Source: Bradyrhizobium sp. in8p8
GTDB taxonomy: Bacteria > Pseudomonadota > Alphaproteobacteria > Rhizobiales > Xanthobacteraceae
Assembly (NCBI RefSeq): GCF_000426845.1
Contig: NZ_AUGD01000011.1
Location: 203,423-267,422 of the forward strand
Reading direction: 5' to 3'
DNA: 64,000 nt
Below the pieces are notes generated by a model that made no database searches, had not been told where the DNA came from, and saw only the letters and a list, made by a program, of their open reading frames with translations. Shown here piece by piece: positions 54,333-62,797 of this stretch. The stretch's first letter is position 1, and every line of letters begins with the position of its first letter. A program made the translations under genes and the position numbers.

Positions 54333-55526
54333 TCACACGATCTCTCTTGCCCGAAGCCCCGCAATCGCCGCCGCATCGAATCCGAGCTCGCCCAGCACGG
54401 TATCGGTATCCGCGCCCAGCTCCGGCGCCATCCGGTCCAGGCTGCCGCCGCCATGCGCGAGCCTGAAGCCGCTGCCGGCGAAGCGGAGCGGGCCGTAGGG
54501 CGTGTCCAGTTCTTGAATGGCACCTCGCGCGGCAATTTGCGGATGATCGATGACCTCCTCGACCTTCCAGATGCTGGCGCAGGGCGCGCCGGCGTCTTCG
54601 AGGATCGTCTCCCATTCACGTGCCGGGCGTTGCGCCAATGCCTCCTCGATGATCGCGCGAAGCGCCGGCTCGTTCTCGTTGCGGGCGAACCAGTCGGTAA
54701 ACCGCGGATCGGTTAGCGTGTCCTCGCGGCCGAGCGCGCTCATCAGCGCGCGGTATTGCTTCTCGTTGTTGACCGCGAGCAGGATGTGGCCGTCGCCGCA
54801 CTTGAACAAGTTCGCCGTGGTCCTGCGGCTCACCGCCTGGTTGCCCGAGAGCTCTTGCCGATGGCCGGCCACGGACCAGTCCGCGATCTGTCCGGACAGA
54901 AACGCCAGCGTCGCCTCCAGCATGGAGACGTCGATGAGCTGTCCCTGGCCGGTGCGGTCGCGCTGATAGAGCGCGCTCGACACGCCGAAGGCGGCGGTGG
55001 CGCCCGACAGCACGTCGCAGACCGCAAAGCCGGCGCGCGTCGGTCCCGTCTCGGGATGGCCCGTGATCGCCATGATGCCCGACAGTGCCTGCATCTTGCC
55101 GTCATAGCCGGGCCGCAGGCGGTCCGGGCCGGTCTGGCCGAAGCCGGAGACCGCGCAATAGATCAGCTTGGGATTGATCGCCGAGAGCGCCTCGTAGCCG
55201 ATGCCGAGCTTGTCCATCACGCCCGGACGGAAATTCTCCATGACGACGTCGACCTGCGCGGCAAGCTTCTTCACGATCGCTTTTGCCTCCGGCTTCTGCA
55301 GATCGAGCGTCAGGCTGCGCTTGTTGCCGTTGACGGCCTGGAACGCCGGCGCGAGCCCGCGCTCGGCCCATTCGCGGCTGAGCGGCGTGCGGCGCATGTC
55401 CTCGCCCTCGCGCCGCTCGACCTTGATGACGTCGGCGCCGAGCAGCGCGAGCTGGTAGCTCGCATAGGGGCCGGCAAGCACTTGGGTAAAGTCCAGGATC
55501 TTCACGCCCTCGAACGGTCGCGTCAC
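54333..55526 (-). CDS. CaiB/BaiF (family III) CoA-transferase
   Basis: The 397-residue enzyme moves CoA between acids. PFEGVKILDFTQVLAGPYAS and NFRPGVMDKLGIGYE are family signatures; the Asp after about residue 165 (VCDVLSGATAAFG) is the probable catalytic residue. Substrates unknown. It follows the GrdB-like gene by 36 bases, so the two are probably co-transcribed. Confidence 0.88.
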   Translation of the reverse strand: MTRPFEGVKILDFTQVLAGPYASYQLALLGADVIKVERREGEDMRRTPLSREWAERGLAPAFQAVNGNKRSLTLDLQKPEAKAIVKKLAAQVDVVMENFRPGVMDKLGIGYEALSAINPKLIYCAVSGFGQTGPDRLRPGYDGKMQALSGIMAITGHPETGPTRAGFAVCDVLSGATAAFGVSSALYQRDRTGQGQLIDVSMLEATLAFLSGQIADWSVAGHRQELSGNQAVSRRTTANLFKCGDGHILLAVNNEKQYRALMSALGREDTLTDPRFTDWFARNENEPALRAIIEEALAQRPAREWETILEDAGAPCASIWKVEEVIDHPQIAARGAIQELDTPYGPLRFAGSGFRLAHGGGSLDRMAPELGADTDTVLGELGFDAAAIAGLRAREIV

Positions 55527-55562
55527 GTCGCTCTCCCTTTTCGTCTAGATCATTGGAGGACG

Positions 55563-56492
55563 TCAGGCGGCGCGGTTGCCGCGCGCGATCTCCTTCTGCT
55601 TGTCGAATTCGGCGCGGCGGCGCGCCAGCTCCTCGGGGCTGAGCTGCGCGACGTTGTTGTAGTCGAGCTTCCAGGAGGCGTCCTCGCTCCAGCGCAGCGG
55701 CGACTGCATCGTGGTTTGCGGACCGCTCGCCGTCTCCAGCAGCGTGAGCGCGAGCTCCAGCGTCTGCGCCTGCGAGGCGACATCCTGCGGCTTGCCGGCG
55801 GAATTGCCGAGCGGGAAATCGCTGAACAAGAAGCGCGGCACGGCCGCGTGCTCGACGATGTCCTTGGCGCAGCCCATGATCACGGTCGGGATGCCGTTGC
55901 GCTCAAGATGCCGCGCCACCAGCGCCGTGGTCTGGTGACAGACCGGGCAGTTCGGCACCAGCACCGCGACGTCCACCGCGTCCGCGAGGCAACGCGAAAG
56001 AATCTCCGGCGCGTCGGTGTCGAGCGTGACGCGGTGGCTGCGGTTCGTGGGGGCGCCGAAGAAGCGCGGGGCGACTTCGCCGATGCGACCCGCAGCACTC
56101 GCCTTCAACAGCTGCGGTAGCGGAAACCAGGTGCCGCTGTCGGTCGCCGAGGTGTGCTTGCGGTCGTAGCCGATGTGCGAGATGCGCAAATCGTGCTCTT
56201 TCGACGTGTCGCCGTCATAGACCTGGTAGAATTTCGCGCTGCCGTTATACGCCGCGCCGGGCCCCTGGTCGCCCCTGGCCGGATCGAACGGCGCGGCCGT
56301 GGTGATGATGGTGACGCGCGACTTTGCCAGCGGCTTCTTCAGCGGCTGGAACGGCGCCTCGGTGTAATGCGCCCAGCGATACGGCGTGGTGTAGCCGATC
56401 GCCGCATAATAATCGCGCGTGCGCTGCATGTAGGGAACGGGGGAGTCGTAGTCGGGTGCAAAGCCGAATTCGTCGTCGCGCGGAGCGGACAT
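55563..56492 (-). CDS. Glycine/sarcosine/betaine reductase B (GrdB)-like protein, cysteine form
   Basis: The 309-residue product resembles the GrdB family, whose anaerobic members use selenocysteine in Stickland reductases. Here the matching segment reads NCPVCHQTTALVARHLE (Cys182, Cys185), with no selenocysteine. It begins with YMQRTRDYYAAIGY and has SDFPLGNSAGKP late. Its role in an aerobe is unknown. It lies upstream of and 36 bases from the CoA-transferase gene. Confidence 0.7.
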   Translation of the reverse strand: MSAPRDDEFGFAPDYDSPVPYMQRTRDYYAAIGYTTPYRWAHYTEAPFQPLKKPLAKSRVTIITTAAPFDPARGDQGPGAAYNGSAKFYQVYDGDTSKEHDLRISHIGYDRKHTSATDSGTWFPLPQLLKASAAGRIGEVAPRFFGAPTNRSHRVTLDTDAPEILSRCLADAVDVAVLVPNCPVCHQTTALVARHLERNGIPTVIMGCAKDIVEHAAVPRFLFSDFPLGNSAGKPQDVASQAQTLELALTLLETASGPQTTMQSPLRWSEDASWKLDYNNVAQLSPEELARRRAEFDKQKEIARGNRAA

Positions 56493-56607
56493 GGGCGCGT
56501 CTCCTGGTTCTTGGTTGGGCCCAGACTAGAGATAGTTTCGGGGTTGCTCAACGGGGGCGGAAGAACGCAGGACAGGATTGCAATCAAGCTGGGGCCAGCG
56601 CTGCGCT

Positions 56608-56753
56608 TTCCCTCTCTCCTTGTGGGAGAGGGTGGCTCGCCGCGTTAGCGGCGAGACGGAGAGGGGTCTCTCTCCGCGAGTCCGATCGCTTGTAGTCGCG
56701 GAGACAGACCCCTCATCCGGGCGCTTCGCGCCACCTCCCACAAGGGGAGAAGG
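56608..56753. repeat. Intergenic repeat of CTCTCC/GGGAGAGG type (family D copy 2)
   Basis: CCCTCTCTCCTTGTGGGAGA and, at the far end, CACCTCCCACAAGGGGAGAA bracket an internal stem CGCCGCGTTAGCGGCG. It fills the gap between the GrdB-like and NUDIX genes. Confidence 0.65.
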
Positions 56754-56770
56754 GAACAAGCCAGCATCAC

Positions 56771-57352
56771 CTACCTGAAAATATGCAGCGCCGCATATTG
56801 CAGCAGCAAGATCGCCTTGGCGTCGATGATGCGGCCGTCGGCGATCATCGCCAGCGCCTCGTCGATCGAAAGCTCCAGCACCTCGATGTCCTCGCCCTCG
56901 TGTTCGAGTCCGCCGCCGTCGCTGACGCGCATCTCAGGCTCGTATTCGGCGACGAAGAAATGCAGCTTCTCGGTGATGGCACCGGGGCTCATGAAGGCCT
57001 CGAACACCTTGTGGACGTCGTGCAGGCGATAGCCGGTCTCCTCCTCGGCCTCGGCGCGGATGCGCACCTCGGGGGCGGCATCGTCGAGCACGCCGGCGGC
57101 GGCCTCGATCAGGAGGTCGTCGTAGCCGCGGATGAAGGCCGGCAGGCGGAATTGGCGTACCAGGATTACCGTGCGCCGGGCGAGATTATAGGGCAGCACC
57201 GCGGCGGCATTGTCGCGCTCGTAGGTCTCGCGGTGCTGCGTCTGCCACTCGCCATTGGCGCGGCGGTACTCGAACGTGGTGGTCTTCAGCGGCGTCCAAT
57301 TGTCCGAGAGCACGCGGACGTCCTTGATGCGGACGCGATCGGAAATGGTCAT
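56771..57352 (-). CDS. NUDIX hydrolase, NudK-like
   Basis: The 193-residue length and the motifs LVRQFRLPAFIRG, AAAGVLDDAAPEVRIRAE and EEETGYRL fit the NudK group, which hydrolyses GDP-mannose and similar sugar nucleotides. The Nudix core is close to the family form; ADP-ribose pyrophosphatase activity is an alternative. A GNAT acetyltransferase gene lies just upstream. Confidence 0.85.
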   Translation of the reverse strand: MTISDRVRIKDVRVLSDNWTPLKTTTFEYRRANGEWQTQHRETYERDNAAAVLPYNLARRTVILVRQFRLPAFIRGYDDLLIEAAAGVLDDAAPEVRIRAEAEEETGYRLHDVHKVFEAFMSPGAITEKLHFFVAEYEPEMRVSDGGGLEHEGEDIEVLELSIDEALAMIADGRIIDAKAILLLQYAALHIFR

Positions 57353-57361
57353 GGCTGGATC

Positions 57362-57808
57362 TCAGTTGCTTGGCGTTGTCGCGCGGCCGTCGAGCCACTT
57401 CTGGAACATCACGGACGTCGATAGCTCGAAGCCCAGCGAGCCATAGAACGCATTGGCCTGCGCGTTCTCGCGCCGGACCAGGAGCTGGAGCTTGGCGATG
57501 CCCTCACGCCGCAGCCAGTCCTCGGCGGCCGCCATGATGAGGCGGCCGAACCCGCGCTTCTGGCAGTTGGGATCGACCGCGACGTAATAGACCCAGCCGC
57601 GATGGCCGTCATGGCCGACCATGATTGTCGCGACGACTGCGCCATTGGCGCGGCCGACCAGCACGGTGGAATTGTCGCATCGCCGCGCCAGCGCGATGTC
57701 GGCATGCGGATCGTTCCAGGGCCGCGTCAGGCCGCAGCGCTGCCACAGCGCGACGACGCCCTCGACATCGGCATCGGTGATCGCTTCGATCGCAAGCGAT
57801 GCGCTCAC
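57362..57808 (-). CDS. GNAT acetyltransferase, YpeA-like
   Basis: The 148-residue product has YYVAVDPNCQKRGFGRLIM, the acetyl-CoA motif, and LLVRRENAQANAFYGSLGFE, typical of YpeA. Acetyl acceptor unknown. It overlaps the oxidase gene by four bases, so coupling is likely. Confidence 0.86.
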   Translation of the reverse strand: MSASLAIEAITDADVEGVVALWQRCGLTRPWNDPHADIALARRCDNSTVLVGRANGAVVATIMVGHDGHRGWVYYVAVDPNCQKRGFGRLIMAAAEDWLRREGIAKLQLLVRRENAQANAFYGSLGFELSTSVMFQKWLDGRATTPSN

Positions 57809-59232
57809 AGCACCTTCCCCGGATTCATGATGCCCTTCGGATCGAGCATGGCCTTGATCGAGCGCATCAGCTCGATCGCGGTCTTGTCCTTCACCTCCGG
57901 CAATTCGTCGCGCTTGAGCACGCCGATGCCGTGCTCGGCCGAGATCGAGCCGCCCATGCGCAGCACGATCGCGAACACCACCGCGTTCACCTCGTGCCAG
58001 CGCGCCAGATAATCCGCGGTGTCGGCACCGATCGGCTGGCTGACATTGTAGTGCAGATTGCCGTCGCCGAGATGGCCGAACGGCACCGGCCGCGCGCCGG
58101 GGATCAGCTTCACCACGGCGGCATCGGCCTCGGCGATGAAGGCGGGCACGGCGGCGACGGGCACGGAGATGTCGTGCTTGATCGAGCCGCCTTCCGGCTT
58201 CTGCGCCGCGGACATCTCGTCGCGCAGCTTCCAGAACGCACCGCGCTGGGCGAGGCTTGCGGCGATCACCGCGTCGTCGACGATCTCCTCCTCCATGGCG
58301 CGGGCGAGGATCGTCTCCAGCGGCGTGCGGGCGTCCTCGCCCGGAGAAGACAATTCCATCAGCACGTACCAGGGATGCTTCGCTTGAAGCGGATCGCGCA
58401 CGTCGATGCCGTGGCGCACCGAGAAATCCACCGCCATCTCCGACAGCAGCTCGAAGCTCGTCAGCGCATTGGCGGCTTCGCCTTGCGCGATCGTCAGCAG
58501 CTTCAACGCCGCGTCCGGCGACTTCAGGCCGACGAACGCGGTCTCGATCGCGCGCGGCTTCGGAAACAGCTTCAGCGTCGCCGCCGTGACGATGCCGAGC
58601 GTGCCTTCCGCGCCGATGAAGAGATTGTGCAGATTGTAGCCGGTGTTGTCCTTCTTGAGCTTCGACAGCGTGTTGAGCACGCGGCCGTCGGCCAGCACCA
58701 CCTCAAGGCCCAACGCCATCTCGCGGGCGACGCCATAGGCCAGCGCGGCGGTGCCGCCGGCATTGGTCGAGAGATTGCCGCCGATGGTGCAACTGCCTTC
58801 GGCGCCCAGCGACAGCGGAAACAGCCTGTCGGCCTCGGCCGCCTTCTGTTGCGCGATCTGCAGCACCACGCCGGCCTCGCAGGTCATGGTGTTGGAGGCG
58901 GTATCGACCTCGCGGATCTTGTCGAGGCGGCGCAACGACACCACCACCTCGCCGTTGTGCGGCGTCTGTCCCCCGACGAGCCCGGTGTTGCCGCCCTGCG
59001 GCACCAGCGCGATGTTGTGCGCGGAGGCGAGCTTGCAGATAGCCGAGACCTCCGCCGTCGAGCCCGGGCGCAGCACCAGCGGCGAGCGGCCGTGGAACAG
59101 ATTGCGCTCCTCGGTGACGTAGGGCGCGATGTCGTTCGCGTCGGTAATCGCGTGGCGCTCGCCGACGATCTTGCGGAATTGCTCGATCAGCTCGGGCGCA
59201 AGCGGCGGGATGGCAGGCTTTTCGATGTTCAT
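57805..59232 (-). CDS. FAD-binding oxidase, GlcD/D-2-hydroxyacid dehydrogenase type
   Basis: The 475-residue product has an N-terminal FAD-binding domain (LVLRPGSTAEVSAICK, VPQGGNTGLVGGQTPH) and a C-terminal FAD-oxidase domain with FGHLGDGNLHYNVSQP and EHGIGVLKRDELPE. Such enzymes oxidise D-lactate, glycolate or D-2-hydroxyglutarate; the substrate is not settled. It begins 25 bases after Sua5 ends. Confidence 0.88.
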   Translation of the reverse strand: MNIEKPAIPPLAPELIEQFRKIVGERHAITDANDIAPYVTEERNLFHGRSPLVLRPGSTAEVSAICKLASAHNIALVPQGGNTGLVGGQTPHNGEVVVSLRRLDKIREVDTASNTMTCEAGVVLQIAQQKAAEADRLFPLSLGAEGSCTIGGNLSTNAGGTAALAYGVAREMALGLEVVLADGRVLNTLSKLKKDNTGYNLHNLFIGAEGTLGIVTAATLKLFPKPRAIETAFVGLKSPDAALKLLTIAQGEAANALTSFELLSEMAVDFSVRHGIDVRDPLQAKHPWYVLMELSSPGEDARTPLETILARAMEEEIVDDAVIAASLAQRGAFWKLRDEMSAAQKPEGGSIKHDISVPVAAVPAFIAEADAAVVKLIPGARPVPFGHLGDGNLHYNVSQPIGADTADYLARWHEVNAVVFAIVLRMGGSISAEHGIGVLKRDELPEVKDKTAIELMRSIKAMLDPKGIMNPGKVL

Positions 59233-59257
59233 CTCGTCGTCTTCTTTCTTTCGCGTT

Positions 59258-60247
59258 CTAGCGCGCCACCGCCGCCCGGCGCAGCCGGTCGTTGATCGCT
59301 TCGCCCAGGCCCTCCTCGGGAATTGCCATTACGGCGATCGCTCGCGGCCTTCGCGCATCCAGGCTGCGAAGATAGCCGAACAGGTTGGCGGCGGCTTCAT
59401 CGAGATCACCGGTGGGCGACAAATTCATGACGGCGGCAGCCGCATCGACGCCCGGCAGCCGCGCGGGGCCGAACGCGAGCAGCGCTTCGTCCGGCGCGAC
59501 ATCGCGCGCATCGAGCCGCACATGGGCGCGCGGCGCGTAATGCGAGGCCAGCATGCCCGGAGCCAGCGGCTGGCTGTCGTCGCTTTCGGCCTCCACGGGC
59601 GGCCGCGCCAGCGGCAGGCCGAGCACCGCCTCGATCCGCTCCCGCGACAGCCCGCCGGGCCGCAGCAACATCGGCATGTCGAAGCAGCCGACAATGGTGG
59701 ATTCGACGCCGACCGTAACAGGCCCGCCGTCCACGATCAGGTCGATCCGCCCCGACAGGTCGCTCTCGACATGGGCGGCCAGCGTCGGCGAGACGTGGCC
59801 GGAGATGTTGGCGGACGGCGCCACCACGGCCCCTCCGAACGCGCGCAGGATCGCCTGCGCGACCGGGTGGGCGGGGATGCGGATGGCGACGGTGTCGAGG
59901 CCCGCGGTGGCGAGGTCCGCCACCGGGCAGCCTTCCGTCTTCGGCACCACCAGCGTCAGCGGCCCCGGCCAGAACGCCTCGGCAAGGCTCAAGGCGCGCG
60001 CGTCGAATCGCCCGATCCGCCGCGCGGCGTTGAGATCTGCGACATGCGCGATGAGCGGATTGAACGCCGGCCGCCCCTTGGCGGCGTAAAGGTGGGCGAT
60101 TGCGGTGGCATTGGCGGCGTCGGCCCCCAGTCCATAGACCGTCTCGGTCGGAAACGCGACCAGCCCGCCGGCCGCCAGGGTCCGGGCGGCGGCCTCCGCG
60201 CCGGCCGCGCCGGCCGGCAAAATCAGCGTTTCAAGACCCGTTTTCAC
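59258..60247 (-). CDS. L-threonylcarbamoyladenylate synthase (Sua5-type)
   Basis: TsaC/Sua5 starts the t6A37 tRNA modification. The 329-residue product has the YrdC core: FPTETVYGLGADAANATAI, KGRPAFNPLIAHV and SANISGHVSPT, plus the C-terminal Sua5 domain (PGMLASHYAPRAHVRL). The GTG at 60247 matches family length; the frame continues upstream over the tRNA antisense and is not coding. It is near a tRNA gene, but on the opposite strand. Confidence 0.93.
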   Translation of the reverse strand: MKTGLETLILPAGAAGAEAAARTLAAGGLVAFPTETVYGLGADAANATAIAHLYAAKGRPAFNPLIAHVADLNAARRIGRFDARALSLAEAFWPGPLTLVVPKTEGCPVADLATAGLDTVAIRIPAHPVAQAILRAFGGAVVAPSANISGHVSPTLAAHVESDLSGRIDLIVDGGPVTVGVESTIVGCFDMPMLLRPGGLSRERIEAVLGLPLARPPVEAESDDSQPLAPGMLASHYAPRAHVRLDARDVAPDEALLAFGPARLPGVDAAAAVMNLSPTGDLDEAAANLFGYLRSLDARRPRAIAVMAIPEEGLGEAINDRLRRAAVAR

Positions 60248-60315
60248 AGGGATAAAATTCCTCAGCCCGGCCGCTTGCGGTGCGCCAAACCCGACGCTAT
60301 AAGCCGCCTTCTTGT

Positions 60316-60392
60316 CGGAGTGTGGCTCAGCCCGGTAGAGCACTGCGTTCGGGACGCAGGGGTCGCAGGTTCGAATCCTGCCACTCCGACCA
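60316..60392 (+). tRNA. tRNA-Pro (anticodon CGG)
   Basis: The 77-base gene folds fully: acceptor CGGAGTG/CACTCCG, anticodon stem CTGCG/CGCAG with loop TTCGGGA (CGG at 60350-60352), T-arm GTTCGAATC. The CCA end (60390-60392) is encoded. It reads CCG codons. Confidence 0.97.
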
Positions 60393-61266
60393 TTCTTCCA
60401 AAAGTCGACGTTTTGCAGAGGCTTGGCAGACCGGCGCCAACACCTCAGGCCGCCTTTTTGCAACGATTTCGGGATCGGGTCCACGGCCGATTTGGCGGGG
60501 CAGGGCCGCTTGTTCCGGCGACGAAGGCGGGGGCGCGACACGCGCCGATGGCCGCCCTCAAGACCGCTCGGACCGCACCACCTGCGCGTCACTGACGGAG
60601 ACGAGACCCATCTGCCGGGCGACGATGCACCACAGGACGAACATCCCGGCGGTTCGCCGACCTCGTCGTCCGCTTCCCATCGCCCGGATCGGCCTCGCCC
60701 GCCGGCAAGTGGAGTGACGGAGTAACCGGTCTCAAGCTCCTCGGTCAGGCGAGGCGGATGCCCTAACGTCATCAGGATCGCGGTGCTGCCTGCCGATAGG
60801 TACCCGGGCGAAGCGCGCCGCGAGCGCCGCGCCGATCAGCGGCATCACCCAGGCAAAGCCTGCGACGGCAGGAGAGAGCGATCGCCATCCATCGCGGAGG
60901 CCGCGCCCGGCGATCAAGCCATATCGAGCAGGAAGACGGACCGGAAGCCGGGGAATGCACCGAGGAGAAAGGGCTTGAGCGAGGTCATGCCGTGTTCGCC
61001 TGTGAGACAGCCCACGCGAATGCCGGCGTCCCCATCGCGGCTGCCCCCGCGATCATGTGGCCGTTAGACGGGAGCACGAGTTGGGTGAGCGCGCGCTTGC
61101 AACATTTTGACGAACCGACGCAGCGGGTACTTTTGACAGAGCGGTGATCCAACATTCGCGACGCATCGTTTCGTACGGGTCGATCGCAAGTGATCGGGCG
61201 ATGGATGCGCCGTCTCGGACGCATCCACCGCGTCGGCATGCATTTGAATCACATCTGGAGAACCTG
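60393..61266. other. Gene-poor region between tRNA-Pro and the fasciclin gene
   Basis: These about 870 bases are GC-rich, with short frames on both strands but no coherent protein. A minus-strand frame around 60732-60917 has one hydrophobic stretch (AVAGFAWVMPLIGAALAARF) and another short frame lies at 60985-61060; these may be remains of a membrane protein gene. Otherwise only the weak ECF-like site at 61125. Confidence 0.45.
61125..61152 (+). promoter_or_regulatory. Possible ECF-type promoter of the fasciclin gene
   Basis: GGGTAC (61125-61130), 16 bases, ATCCAA (61147-61152): one mismatch and one base shorter than the two sites at 49716 and 50475. The leader would be about 108 bases. Confidence 0.3.
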
Positions 61267-61770
61267 ATGACACCCGCAATTCGTTCGTTTGTGGCCGGTG
61301 CGGCCATGCTCGCTGGCCTTTTTGGCCCTTCCGTCGCGCGTGCTGCCGACATCGTGGACACCGCGGTTTCCGCCGGCTCGTTCACGACGCTGGTGACGGC
61401 CGTGAAGGCCGCCGGTCTGGTGAAGACGCTCAAGAGCAAGGGACCGTTTACGGTGTTTGCGCCAAACGATGCCGCCTTCGCCAAGCTGCCGCCCGGAACG
61501 GTCGAATCGCTCTTGAAGAACAAGGCCAAGCTTGCGGCCGTTCTGAAGTATCATGTCATTCCGGGTCGCGTGAAGGCTGCCGATGTCGCCGGCAAGTCGC
61601 TGAACGTCGCAACCGTTCAAGGTCAGCCCGTCAGCGTCGACGGGCGTTTCGGTGTCCGCGTCAATGACGCGCACGTCATTCAGCCGGACATCGAGGCGTC
61701 GAATGGTGTCATCCACGTCATCGATACGGTGCTGCTGCCGCCGGCGCGTGCAAAGAAGATGCATCACTGA
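61267..61770 (+). CDS. Secreted fasciclin-domain protein
   Basis: A signal peptide (MTPAIRSFVAGAAMLAGLFG, cleavage near ARAA) is followed by one fasciclin domain: FTVFAPNDAAFAKLPPGTV and the H-box YHVIPGRV, ending with GVIHVIDTVLLPP. Fasciclin proteins mediate adhesion or envelope stress responses. GGAG lies 8 bases before the ATG at 61267. The gene is flanked by gene-poor sequence and a downstream hairpin. Confidence 0.93.
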   Translation: MTPAIRSFVAGAAMLAGLFGPSVARAADIVDTAVSAGSFTTLVTAVKAAGLVKTLKSKGPFTVFAPNDAAFAKLPPGTVESLLKNKAKLAAVLKYHVIPGRVKAADVAGKSLNVATVQGQPVSVDGRFGVRVNDAHVIQPDIEASNGVIHVIDTVLLPPARAKKMHH

Positions 61771-61789
61771 GAGAGCGCCAAGGCGCGCG

Positions 61790-61815
61790 TACCTGGCCGC
61801 CGTAGCGGCCGGGTA
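61790..61815 (+). terminator. Hairpin after the fasciclin gene
   Basis: TACCTGGCCGC / GCGGCCGGGTA around CGTA; no clear T-run, so a weak terminator. Confidence 0.4.
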
Positions 61816-61870
61816 TCGTGCTGACGGCCTGCCGCTGTGGGGACGGATCTACTCTGTGCTCCCAGAGCGT

Positions 61871-62197
61871 TTACCGCCGCGCCACCAGCACGCCCACCAG
61901 AAACGCCACCATCAGTGACGGCAGCGGCGCCTCGCGCACCATGCCGCGGACGAGGTCCGGCCAGTGGTGCTCGGGGACCAGCCGCGGCGATCGCACGTGA
62001 GGCGCCGGTGTCAAGCCCCAGCTCGAGGCGAGCTCGGCGATCTCGCTTTGCGCCAGACGCACGCCGTCGCGGACGCGGAAGATCGCGGCCTCGGATCGTT
62101 CGCGCGGCGCCAGCAGCATCAAGGTCTCGACGGCCGTGCGCAACGTCATCTCGCCAAAACCTTGGAGCCTGACTGATTCCTCAGGGTCGGACGTCAT
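61871..62197 (-). CDS. Hypothetical protein with C-terminal membrane helix (108 residues)
   Basis: MTSDPEESVRLQGFGEMTLR leads a polar helical part; the end, APLPSLMVAFLVGVLVARR, is one hydrophobic helix with basic end, a tail-anchor form. AGGA lies 7 bases before the ATG. No family is recognised. Confidence 0.6.
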   Translation of the reverse strand: MTSDPEESVRLQGFGEMTLRTAVETLMLLAPRERSEAAIFRVRDGVRLAQSEIAELASSWGLTPAPHVRSPRLVPEHHWPDLVRGMVREAPLPSLMVAFLVGVLVARR

Positions 62198-62306
62198 GCC
62201 AAATCCTCACGCGAAGAGACGCGCGGTGGCGAAGGCCCCGCGCCAATGGAAAATGGCGGCGGCGGAGCTTGGTTCCTTGCGCGCCTTGGGAGGCGGCCGG
62301 CGCGGA

Positions 62307-62531
62307 TTACTTCCTTAGCAGCTCGCTCAGGGCCGCCGTCGCCTCGGCGCAGCGGATGTCGTCGATCTCGCGCGACAGGCTGAGCGCGCTCGATTTCAGC
62401 TCTTCCACCTTCCAGCTGTCCGGATGCTGGCTTTCCAGCTGGCCGAGCCGCTTGTTCAGATCATCCAGTCTCGATTGAAGCTGCCCGATGCTGGCAGCTC
62501 CATTCACTTTCCAAACGCGTTGTGCACGCAT
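62307..62531 (-). CDS. Small coiled-coil hypothetical protein (74 residues)
   Basis: MRAQRVWKVNGAASIGQLQS begins a heptad-like helix (LDDLNKRLGQLESQ, LKSSALSLSREIDDIR). AGGGG lies 7-8 bases before the ATG. Probably DNA- or protein-binding by coiled coil; no known family. An in-frame extension upstream is not used. Confidence 0.6.
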   Translation of the reverse strand: MRAQRVWKVNGAASIGQLQSRLDDLNKRLGQLESQHPDSWKVEELKSSALSLSREIDDIRCAEATAALSELLRK

Positions 62532-62640
62532 CGTCGTTCCCCTGATCGTCTCACGGCCTTGTGAAAGCGGTTCGTGGCCGGAATGGGGGTTTGTTTTGTC
62601 CGGCTTCAGATCGTGGGGAACCGTTGCAGATCGGCAACGA

Positions 62641-62676
62641 AGTCCCAGCGCCGCAAGAAGTCCCAGCGCCGCAAGA
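62641..62676. repeat. Exact tandem duplication of 18 bases
   Basis: AGTCCCAGCGCCGCAAGA occurs twice in direct contact (62641-62658, 62659-62676) in the gap before the N-carbamoyl-amino-acid hydrolase gene. Copy number may vary between strains. Confidence 0.85.
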
Positions 62677-62797
62677 TGATACCCGCCGGCACGGAATTTG
62701 ATTGTGCTCTCGGCACCGAGGGCCGGCGGCCTGTGCGCGCGGTGCGCCGTTCGGTAGGCAGAGGCCCGGCGCACTCGGAAAAATGGGGGAATGAGGC

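Noticed and set aside
60248..60772. In-frame extension of Sua5 across the tRNA-Pro gene
   Set aside because: The segment is antisense to a well-folded tRNA, a known source of false protein extensions.
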